In this document: positions 6,446-11,844 of the stretch, one piece after another | Position numbering within the stretch: the first letter of the stretch is position 1 | Layout: every line of letters begins with the position of its first letter | From: an uncultured Bacteroidales bacterium | GTDB lineage: Bacteria; Bacteroidota; Bacteroidia; Bacteroidales; F082 | Assembly: GCA_937926515.1 (NCBI GenBank) | Contig: CALAZZ010000241.1 | Location: forward strand, 1-11,844 | DNA: 11,844 nt | Direction: 5' to 3' | Notes under the pieces: model-generated | What the model was told of the DNA's origin: nothing | Seen by the model: the letters and a program-made list of their open reading frames with translations, nothing else | Database searches by the model: none | Position numbers and translations under genes: made by a program

Positions 6446-7165
6446 ATGGACGGATTTAGCTATTACAACATTTTCGAAACAAAGGGGATAGAATATTTGA
6501 TCACAATCGCATTCTTCCTACTGTTGGTGCCTTTCTGGATTGCCCTTAACAGGCAAGCCAAAGCAACCAAAAAACTCAATGAAGCATTGCAGATTTTATC
6601 TGCCAACATCTTAAAATTGCCTCAGGGCATTTTTTACAACAAAAATCACACCTGGACTTTCCTGGAGCGCAACGGTGCTGCCAGAATTGGCCTGGATGAC
6701 CTGCTTATCAATATTGTAGGACAGGTCAACATCAATAAGTTGAAAACCACCGGTGACATGATACGCAAAGGTGATGTGATTGCCGAAATTGGCCACAACG
6801 GTAAAAGTATAAAAGTGATTGCACCCGTTTCGGGAGAGGTGTTGAAAGCCAACGAAATGCTTACTCAAACGCCAGAGGCTATAAGCAGTGACCCTTACGG
6901 ACAGGGATGGATCTATAAGATCAAGCCTGTGAACTGGATTGCCGAAACCCAGGATTGTTATTTTGCTGAAGAAGCTGTTAATTGGTCAAAGAAGGAGATT
7001 GAGCGGTTCAAGGATTTTATGGCCGAAACAGTGAAAAAGTATTCACCCGCACAGGCAAATGTGATTTTGCAGGACGGTGGTGAGGTATGCTGCAATGCTC
7101 TTGCCGAAATGCCTGAAGAGATATGGAAAGATTTCGAAAAGAACTTTACAATGGCTACTGCCTGA
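6446..7165 (+). CDS. membrane-anchored glycine-cleavage-H-like protein 2, paralogue of the operon's first gene
   Basis: A 239-residue protein clearly paralogous to the one at 3559-4236. Shared features are an HTW motif (68-70), the glycine-rich hairpin before PVSG (127-130), DPYGQGWIYKIKP (149-161), an ERFKDFMAE helix, and the tail LQDGGEV...IWKDFEKNF. The N-terminus differs: about 17 polar residues precede a transmembrane helix (18-35), followed by basic residues, again predicting a cytoplasmic domain. The position eight residues before the PVSG proline is Gly119, with Lys120 next to it, so the canonical lipoyl Lys is missing here too. Cys171 and the pair Cys215-Cys216 have no counterpart in the first paralogue. 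It lies 44 bp after the NrfD-like gene and probably closes the operon. Two H-like proteins flanking an Fe-S/NrfD pair suggest a heteromeric complex. Function is unknown. Confidence 0.82.
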   Translation: MDGFSYYNIFETKGIEYLITIAFFLLLVPFWIALNRQAKATKKLNEALQILSANILKLPQGIFYNKNHTWTFLERNGAARIGLDDLLINIVGQVNINKLKTTGDMIRKGDVIAEIGHNGKSIKVIAPVSGEVLKANEMLTQTPEAISSDPYGQGWIYKIKPVNWIAETQDCYFAEEAVNWSKKEIERFKDFMAETVKKYSPAQANVILQDGGEVCCNALAEMPEEIWKDFEKNFTMATA

Positions 7166-7181
7166 TACTAGACTGACTTCA

Positions 7182-7254
7182 GGGCTTTTGCCCAATACAT
7201 TGATCCATTCGCCCTTCGGGTTTAAATAATAACTTGATGTGGCGAATGGTTTTC
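7182..7254 (+). terminator. possible terminator structures after the electron-transfer operon
   Basis: GGGC-TTTT-GCCC (7182-7193) is followed by a perfect 9-bp inverted repeat, CCATTCGCC (7205-7213) with GGCGAATGG (7241-7249). The second arm runs into TTTTCT. The 27-nt loop contains its own small CCC-TTC-GGG hairpin. The structure lies 17-85 bp after the stop codon of the second H-like gene. The long loop makes it an imperfect intrinsic terminator. Confidence 0.4.
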
Positions 7255-7270
7255 TATAATAACGGCCATT

Positions 7271-7304
7271 CTGGCTGGAGGTTTGATCTCTCGCAAGCAG
7301 CCAG
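7271..7304. repeat. inverted repeat CTGGCTG / CAGCCAG
   Basis: CTGGCTG (7271-7277) and CAGCCAG (7298-7304) are perfect 7-bp arms separated by 20 nt. They lie upstream of the histidine kinase gene and just after the terminator-like structure. The pair could be a leader hairpin or a regulator-binding dyad. Confidence 0.35.
7272..7287 (+). promoter_or_regulatory. weak sigma-54 promoter candidate before the histidine kinase
   Basis: TGGCTGG-AGGT-TTGAT has the GG and G(A) dinucleotides 12 bp apart, as in -24/-12 promoters, and the same A-for-C change at -12 as the candidate at 3492. It lacks the conserved CACG of the -24 box and overlaps an inverted repeat, so it may be chance. The implied leader to the ATG at 7411 would be about 110 nt. 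Confidence 0.2.
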
Positions 7305-7410
7305 GCCACTAATCACATTGAAACTGCATTATTTTGCGTAAATATTTTGTATATTGCAGTGTTGAATAATTCAACCATCAACAAACCAAATCAATTATAG
7401 AGCCCTGAAC

Positions 7411-9078
7411 ATGAGCGATATAAATAATAATCAGCATACAAGGTCCAAGAGCAAGTCGTTTTTTAAGAAATATGACAGGATCAGATCCTCCATCTATGGG
7501 CAGGTAATTTATTCCATACTTATACTGTCTATTTTTTTGTTTGCCGTGTTTGGGATCATTTTCCGTTCGGTTAACGAAAATTTTATGGAACGCATCATTT
7601 ATCAGAACGGATATAATGTGGGTTCATTTGTTCAGGGTGCGCTTTATCATTCAATGCTTGAAAATGATAAGGCTGTTTTACAAAACACTCTTGATGTGAT
7701 CAACCGTTTGCCGGGGATAGATGTTGTGAATATGTACAATGAAAAAGACAGCCTAGTATACACCACCCAAAAAGCTGACTCTGACCAACCTATTGTTGAT
7801 TATAGCAAGCATTTCGGGCCAATGAACAAAACCACCGAGGAAAAATCTTATGTGGTGCTGGATACAACCAAAGGTTTTGGGCTATACAACAAATATAGCC
7901 GTGAGAGACAATTGCTTATACGTTCGCCTATCCTGAATGAAAAGTCATGTATGGAGTGCCATTGGGTGCATAAGGAAACGGATGTTTTGCTGGGGTCCCT
8001 GGTTATAAAAATACCATTGAACGACCTTGATTCGGCTTTGCGTGAGTCTTCCTTCGACTTCTTTATTTTGGCTACCATCATGACTGTTTTGCTATTGCTG
8101 TTTTTGGTTTTGTTTACCACAAGAAAAATCAGGAAACCGCTCAACGCTATAGTTAAAGCATCCGAGGCGGTGGCAAGTGGCGATAAAAATATGCGCCTTG
8201 AGGTACAGCCCAATCAGCTTCATGACATCCGCACGGTATCTTTTGCATTCAACAATATGCTTGACAACCTTGAAAAAGCCAATATTGAATTACAAAACTG
8301 GTCACAGCAGCTGGAATACAAGGTTCAGAAAAAAACAGAAGAATTAGGTGCAGTACAAAAAGAACTGATCAACATCGAAAGGATTGCTTCACTGGGTAAG
8401 TTGTCACTATCAGTTGCTCATGAGATCAATAACCCGCTAACAGGTATATTAACCTACACCAAACTTGTGAAAAAACAACTGGGAAACCAGGAGATTGAAG
8501 ATCGGAAGAAGGAATCGATGATCAAACATTTGCAAATAATAGAGACCGAAACAAAACGTTGCGGTGAAATAGTCAAAGGGTTGCTCGACTTCTCACGCAA
8601 AGACCAAAAGGATTTTGAACCTAAAAATCTACACAAGGTACTGCGTGATACCTATAACATCATGTCGCACCCTATGAAGATTTCGAACATTGAGTTTATG
8701 ACGCATTTTGCGGCAAATGAAGATTTGGTGTATTGCAGTCCCAACCAAATAAAACAGGCTTGTATTGCATTGCTTGTTAATGCCAAGGAAGCCATCACCG
8801 AAAAAGGTGAGATTATCATCAAAACCGAAAATCCAGATCCTGATCATATTCGGTTAGATATTGCCGACAACGGGTCCGGCATTTCGCCTGAAGACATCCC
8901 ACACATCTTTGAGCCTTTCTTCTCGTCCAAGCAAAAGGCCAGTGGGTCAGGCCTTGGCCTGTCTATCGTGCATGGCATTGTTCAAAGCCATAAGGGAAAA
9001 ATAGATGTGCAGTCGGTAGTGGGTAAATCAACCACCATGTCAATCACTTTACCATTGTTAAAGAATCAAGGAGACTAA
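7411..9078 (+). CDS. membrane histidine kinase with periplasmic c-type haem motif
   Basis: A 555-residue sensor kinase. TM1 is at about 32-52 and TM2 at about 215-236, enclosing a periplasmic domain of roughly 160 residues. That domain ends with SPILNEKSCMECHWVHKE, a CxxCH motif (Cys180, Cys183, His184) for covalent c-haem; the LLIRSPILN...CMECH...GSLVI context resembles haem-binding sensory domains of other c-haem kinases. A HAMP region follows (about 237-290), then a coiled-coil segment, the HisKA H-box SVAHEINNPLTG (His337 the phosphoacceptor), and an HATPase domain with N-box VNAKEA (Asn457), DNGSG (486-490), FEPFF (500-504) and GSGLGLSIV (512-520). The HEINNPL type of H-box is common in NtrB-like partners of sigma-54 activators. 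Its stop is 3 nt before the regulator gene, so the two are a cognate pair. It probably senses periplasmic redox potential or a haem ligand such as O2, NO or a sulfur species. The signal itself is inference. Confidence 0.92.
   Translation: MSDINNNQHTRSKSKSFFKKYDRIRSSIYGQVIYSILILSIFLFAVFGIIFRSVNENFMERIIYQNGYNVGSFVQGALYHSMLENDKAVLQNTLDVINRLPGIDVVNMYNEKDSLVYTTQKADSDQPIVDYSKHFGPMNKTTEEKSYVVLDTTKGFGLYNKYSRERQLLIRSPILNEKSCMECHWVHKETDVLLGSLVIKIPLNDLDSALRESSFDFFILATIMTVLLLLFLVLFTTRKIRKPLNAIVKASEAVASGDKNMRLEVQPNQLHDIRTVSFAFNNMLDNLEKANIELQNWSQQLEYKVQKKTEELGAVQKELINIERIASLGKLSLSVAHEINNPLTGILTYTKLVKKQLGNQEIEDRKKESMIKHLQIIETETKRCGEIVKGLLDFSRKDQKDFEPKNLHKVLRDTYNIMSHPMKISNIEFMTHFAANEDLVYCSPNQIKQACIALLVNAKEAITEKGEIIIKTENPDPDHIRLDIADNGSGISPEDIPHIFEPFFSSKQKASGSGLGLSIVHGIVQSHKGKIDVQSVVGKSTTMSITLPLLKNQGD
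9068..9073 (+). promoter_or_regulatory. strong Shine-Dalgarno AAGGAG for the response regulator
   Basis: AAGGAG lies 8 nt before the ATG at 9082, within the last codons of the kinase gene. Such a clear Shine-Dalgarno is uncommon in this window and supports tight coupling of kinase and regulator translation. Confidence 0.6.
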
Positions 9079-9081
9079 ACT

Positions 9082-10422
9082 ATGTCAAAGCAAATTTCAT
9101 TACTAATTGTAGATGATGAGGAATCGGTAAGGGATTCACTCTATAATTGGTTTATCGAAGACGGCTATTTTGTTGAATGTGCCGAAGATGCCAAAACAGC
9201 ACTGTCAATGCTCGAGAACAAGCATTTTGATATCATCCTCACCGATATTAAAATGCCCGGCATGGACGGTATGGAGATGCATCGCAGGATCAAAGCCTTA
9301 AACACCAAATCAATCGTAATCATTATGACGGCTTTTGCTACCGTGGATACTGCCGTGCAAGCACTCAAAGATGGTGCTTTTGATTATGTGACAAAACCTT
9401 TTGATCCTGATGAGCTTACACATTTAATTAAAAATGCAGCCAAACAAATCACGCTGGAAGCTGAAAATGTGGCATTGAAAGAAAAATTCGTTGATCTCGA
9501 GAACGTAGATGACATCATCGGCAACAGCGAACCCATGAAGCAGGTGCTTCGTGAGGTGATGAGTGTAGCCCAGTCAAACTCATCGGTGGTGATCACAGGC
9601 GAAAGTGGCACAGGTAAAGAGCTTATTGCACGGGCCATTCACTCCAACTCCCAACGTAAATTTTTTCCGCTGGTCAGCGTTCATTGTGGCGCCTTGTCGG
9701 AAAGCCTGCTTGAGAGTGAATTGTTTGGTCATGAAAAGGGCGCTTTCACCGGTGCCATGTATAATCGTAAGGGGAGGTTCGAGATGGCAGATGGGGGCAC
9801 CATCTTCCTGGATGAGATCGCCACCATCTCGCCGAAAATGCAAATTGAGTTGCTTAGGGTACTCGAAACGAAAAAGTTTGTACGTGTAGGTGGCAACAAA
9901 GAGATCAGCTCTGACTTTAGGGTAATTTGTGCTACAAATCGAGACCTTAAAAGTATGGTCGAAAAAGGAACTTTTCGTGAAGACCTGTATTACAGGCTAA
10001 ATGTGGTTAACATCAATATTCCACCGCTGCGGGAACGACCCGATGATATTCCGCTTTTGGTTGATTTTTTCATCAAGAAGTATTGCACGGCAATGAATAA
10101 AGCAAACATTAGCATCGAAGAAAATGCATTAAAAAAGTTAAAGGAATTCGACTTTCCGGGCAATGTTCGCGAGCTTGAAAATATGATTGAACGTGCTATC
10201 GTAATCGGGGATGGTAAGAAAATTCGCTCGAGTGACCTGCCATTGGCTAAAGACGCTTTTGATAGTTCATACGAAAGCCTTGAGGATCTTGAGAAAGTAC
10301 ACATTCTCCAAATACTGAATAAATATGGATGGAACATATCTCAATCAGCTAAAGCCCTTAAGGTGGATAGGGTTACCCTTTATAATAAAATAAAGAAATA
10401 TGATCTGAAACAGCCTGAATGA
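9082..10422 (+). CDS. NtrC-type sigma-54-dependent response regulator
   Basis: A 446-residue activator with the full three-domain layout. The receiver domain (1-120) has acidic pocket DDE (11-13), phosphoacceptor Asp55 in LTDIKMPGMDG, Thr83 and Lys105. The AAA+ sigma-54 interaction domain (about 142-375) has Walker A GESGTGKE (173-180), the sigma-54-contacting GAFTGA loop intact (220-225), Walker B IFLDEI (241-246), and NRDL plus FREDLYYRL segments with arginine fingers. The C-terminal Fis-type helix-turn-helix is at about 403-440. The intact GAFTGA indicates a working transcriptional activator of -24/-12 promoters. The kinase immediately upstream is the likely phosphodonor. The best target in the window is the -24/-12 sequence at 3492-3508 before the electron-transfer operon. 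Confidence 0.95.
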   Translation: MSKQISLLIVDDEESVRDSLYNWFIEDGYFVECAEDAKTALSMLENKHFDIILTDIKMPGMDGMEMHRRIKALNTKSIVIIMTAFATVDTAVQALKDGAFDYVTKPFDPDELTHLIKNAAKQITLEAENVALKEKFVDLENVDDIIGNSEPMKQVLREVMSVAQSNSSVVITGESGTGKELIARAIHSNSQRKFFPLVSVHCGALSESLLESELFGHEKGAFTGAMYNRKGRFEMADGGTIFLDEIATISPKMQIELLRVLETKKFVRVGGNKEISSDFRVICATNRDLKSMVEKGTFREDLYYRLNVVNINIPPLRERPDDIPLLVDFFIKKYCTAMNKANISIEENALKKLKEFDFPGNVRELENMIERAIVIGDGKKIRSSDLPLAKDAFDSSYESLEDLEKVHILQILNKYGWNISQSAKALKVDRVTLYNKIKKYDLKQPE

Positions 10423-10498
10423 TGATCATGTAATGCTCATGACCTGCCACTCAAAGCATCTATGAAATTATTGATTGGGCAGGGATGCTAATAGTGCT

Positions 10499-11050
10499 AT
10501 GCAAACAATCACACTTATCACCTACGGTAAATTTGATACAGAGCTTTTAGAACGAATGCTTTCTGAAATTGCATCTGACCTGGGCATGCCGGTCAAACAT
10601 TTGCAAGGCCACATCGACATGAGTGAGTTTTATGATGCAGGCCGTAGGCAGTACGATGCAAACAGATTAATTACAGTGGTGGATGCCTCACGTCCAAAAG
10701 ATACCTTCAAGACTATGGGCTTGTTTGATGTGGACCTTTATATACCAATTCTAACCTATATTTTTGGGCAAGCTTACCTGAATGGCAGAACAGGAATCGC
10801 TTCATTACATCGCCTGAAAAATGAATACTATGGTATGAAACCTAATAAACAACTATTGTTTAACAGGTTTAAAAAGGAAATTATACATGAACTGGGTCAT
10901 ACTTTTGGGCTCAAGCATTGTCACCATCCACCATGCGTTATGCTTTCCAGTACCTATGTGGAAGATATTGATCAGAAAGAATCACATTTCTGCCAGCAAT
11001 GCAGGGATGAACTGAGAATGAATCAACAGATCATTCTACGGGAATTTTAA
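10499..11050 (+). CDS. amzA: archaemetzincin-type zinc metalloprotease
   Basis: A 183-residue protein of the archaemetzincin family (metzincin clan, M54), small soluble zinc proteases known from archaea, some bacteria and vertebrates. Their physiological substrates are largely undefined. The signature HELGHTFGLKHCHHPPCVM is present: His130, Glu131, His134 and His140 form the extended zinc-binding HExxHxxGxxH site. The family's second zinc knuckle follows as Cys141, Cys146, then Cys165-Gln-Gln-Cys168, with 16 residues between CVM and the final CxxC. An upstream YDAGRRQYDA segment also fits the family. The frame stays open to a TTG at 10475. I chose the ATG at 10499 because family members begin close to this point (MQTITLITYGKF). 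No signal peptide is seen, so it is probably cytoplasmic. It follows the response regulator by 76 bp in the same direction, and a functional link to it is not shown. Confidence 0.9.
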   Translation: MQTITLITYGKFDTELLERMLSEIASDLGMPVKHLQGHIDMSEFYDAGRRQYDANRLITVVDASRPKDTFKTMGLFDVDLYIPILTYIFGQAYLNGRTGIASLHRLKNEYYGMKPNKQLLFNRFKKEIIHELGHTFGLKHCHHPPCVMLSSTYVEDIDQKESHFCQQCRDELRMNQQIILREF

Positions 11051-11059
11051 CACCGAAGT

Positions 11060-11590
11060 TTATAGCGGATTAGCCGTAACTTTTGTTTTGATGGTCACCT
11101 CCAGCGAAAATGAAACATTGTCACCACTGGTGGATCCACTCATTTCAACGGTGAACTCTTCCTTCTTGTCAAGTATTTGCTCCATATTGTCCAGCTGACC
11201 ATTTGAATTATCCATGATAAACTCAGTTCCAACATCTAATTGTTTGTTGGTGTAAGTCCATTCTGCACTTGTCGACCCTGGTGACGACATTTTCAATAAG
11301 CAGGTTTCCAATAAGGTTGGCTCATTGATGGATTTGATCACCCCTTTCACTTCTCTCACTTCAATAGATTTGATTTTCTTAGCATATTTAGCCATATCGC
11401 TGTTCGAAAGCGGGTCAATGGTTGCACTTTCGTAAAAGGCGCCATCAGTAGATTTAACAAAGCCTTTTTCAGTTACAACATTCAGTGTGGTTTTGTAATC
11501 AGCATCGAATTCCACATCAAGCTTGTCACATGATACCATTGCAAAACTTGCAATCATGGCCAATAGCATTAAATTGGTTTGGATTTTCAT
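11060..11590 (-). CDS. predicted lipoprotein of unknown function
   Basis: A 176-residue protein with a lipoprotein signal peptide: a basic start, a hydrophobic core and a lipobox-like FAMVSC with Cys21 as the predicted lipidated residue. The next residues are Asp-Lys. The mature part is acidic and predicted mostly beta. It contains a NxSNSDMAKYAKKIKSIEV-like segment and a repeating TVEMSGSTSGDNVSFSLEVTIK end, resembling a small beta-sandwich. I recognise no named family. A lone Cys in the mature part (near position 96, in LLETCLLKM) is the only other cysteine. It is convergent with the archaemetzincin gene, with only 9 bp between the two stop codons. It has its own promoter (11638-11668). It is probably anchored to the inner or outer membrane. 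Substrate or partner is unknown. Confidence 0.8.
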   Translation of the reverse strand: MKIQTNLMLLAMIASFAMVSCDKLDVEFDADYKTTLNVVTEKGFVKSTDGAFYESATIDPLSNSDMAKYAKKIKSIEVREVKGVIKSINEPTLLETCLLKMSSPGSTSAEWTYTNKQLDVGTEFIMDNSNGQLDNMEQILDKKEEFTVEMSGSTSGDNVSFSLEVTIKTKVTANPL

Positions 11591-11637
11591 AAAATTGAGA
11601 TTAATTATTTTTTAGAATTAGTGAACTTTAACCTTAG

Positions 11638-11668
11638 CAAAGGTATTTCAAGACAAATGCAAAATCAA
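11638..11668 (-). promoter_or_regulatory. Bacteroidetes-type promoter of the lipoprotein gene
   Basis: On the minus strand TTG (11668-11666), a 20-bp spacer and TACCTTTG (11645-11638) match the primary-sigma pattern TTTG / TAnnTTTG. Transcription would start near 11633, leaving a leader of about 42 nt before the ATG at 11590. This is among the cleanest promoter matches in the window. Confidence 0.5.
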
Positions 11669-11815
11669 GGGTTTTGTGGTTTTTTTAGCGTTTATGTCAA
11701 TATTTGTTTTCACCGGATGTGGTAAAGGAGCTTAAGTGTTTGTGTTTAGCGCATTAACATTTTTTTTACATTTTGGAATCAAAGTTTTCATTAGTTTTGT
11801 CGAGCAATTATCAGC

Positions 11816-11844
11816 ATGAAAAATAAGATTTTTATAAAATTATT
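11816..11844 (+). CDS. start of a gene cut by the window end
   Basis: ATG at 11816 opens a frame reading MKNKIFIKL that runs off the window. A basic then hydrophobic start would suit a signal peptide, but nine residues cannot identify a product. A TAGTTTTG sequence at 11792-11799 matches the TAnnTTTG -7 element, though a TTTG lies only 16 bp upstream, shorter than usual. It is transcribed divergently from the lipoprotein gene. Confidence 0.4.

Noticed and set aside
3559..7165. Genuine glycine cleavage H proteins (gcvH)
   Set aside because: The proteins are nearly twice the usual length, have membrane anchors, lack Lys at the lipoyl position and have no gcvT/gcvP neighbours.
3559..7165. sHdr-type sulfur oxidation locus with LbpA lipoate-binding proteins
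   Set aside because: No Hdr-like subunits, lipoate ligase or Tus/Rhd proteins are present, and the lipoyl Lys is not at the expected place.
7848..8213. 121-codon minus-strand open frame inside the kinase gene
   Set aside because: Antisense shadow of the haem-motif and HAMP region; its composition is unlike a real protein.
9990..10337. 115-codon minus-strand open frame inside the response regulator gene
   Set aside because: Antisense shadow of the conserved AAA+ and HTH domains.
10422..10442. Terminator after the response regulator
   Set aside because: Only a 5-bp AT-rich stem (TCATG/CATGA) is present and no T-tract follows.
10476..10491. Sigma-54 promoter before the archaemetzincin gene (TTGGGCAGGGATGC)
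   Set aside because: The GG to GC spacing is about 9-10 bp instead of 12.
10475..10498. TTG start giving an eight-residue longer archaemetzincin
   Set aside because: The ATG at 10499 is a better start codon and matches the usual beginning of the family; the extra residues look unrelated.

Overview
The window looks like a chromosomal segment of a Bacteroidota (Bacteroidetes), probably an anaerobic or facultative member of the Bacteroidales/Marinilabiliales type. The basis is moderate GC with AT-rich intergenic DNA, TTTG / TAnnTTTG promoter elements in front of several genes, a YifB protein and an AAA/DUF4143 ATPase of Bacteroidetes style, a short Bacteroidetes-like lipoprotein, and mostly weak Shine-Dalgarno sequences. 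The exact taxon is inference. No rRNA, tRNA, CRISPR array, insertion sequence or integrase gene was seen.

Left part (1-3490): a plus-strand AAA ATPase with a DUF4143-like C-terminus (88-1269), preceded by three 29-bp tandem repeats that overlap its promoter; a 274-bp gap with hairpins and a possible minus-strand gene remnant; then a minus-strand YifB/ComM Mg-chelatase-like ATPase (1544-3082). A 476-bp gene-free, very AT-rich interval (3083-3558) follows. It holds a perfect 16-bp palindrome, short direct repeats and, near its end, a good candidate sigma-54 (-24/-12) promoter.

Centre (3492-10422), the most interesting part: a four-gene operon encodes (i) a membrane-anchored, glycine-cleavage-H-like protein, (ii) a Tat-exported ferredoxin with four [4Fe-4S] motifs (HybA/DsrO type), (iii) a ten-helix NrfD/HybB-type quinone-interacting membrane protein, and (iv) a second H-like paralogue. 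After a structured 245-bp gap come a two-component pair: a histidine kinase with a CxxCH c-heme motif in its periplasmic domain, and an NtrC-type sigma-54 activator. The likely logic is that the kinase senses a redox state or ligand through periplasmic haem, phosphorylates the activator, and the activator drives the -24/-12 promoter of the electron-transfer operon. No catalytic subunit (hydrogenase, molybdopterin oxidoreductase, DsrMK) is encoded nearby, and both H-like proteins have Gly where the lipoyl Lys should be. This is therefore a self-regulated quinone/Fe-S module with an unknown substrate and unusual H-like partners.

Right part (10499-11844): an archaemetzincin-type zinc metalloprotease, a convergent minus-strand lipoprotein gene with a well-formed Bacteroidetes promoter, and the first codons of a further plus-strand gene cut by the window end.
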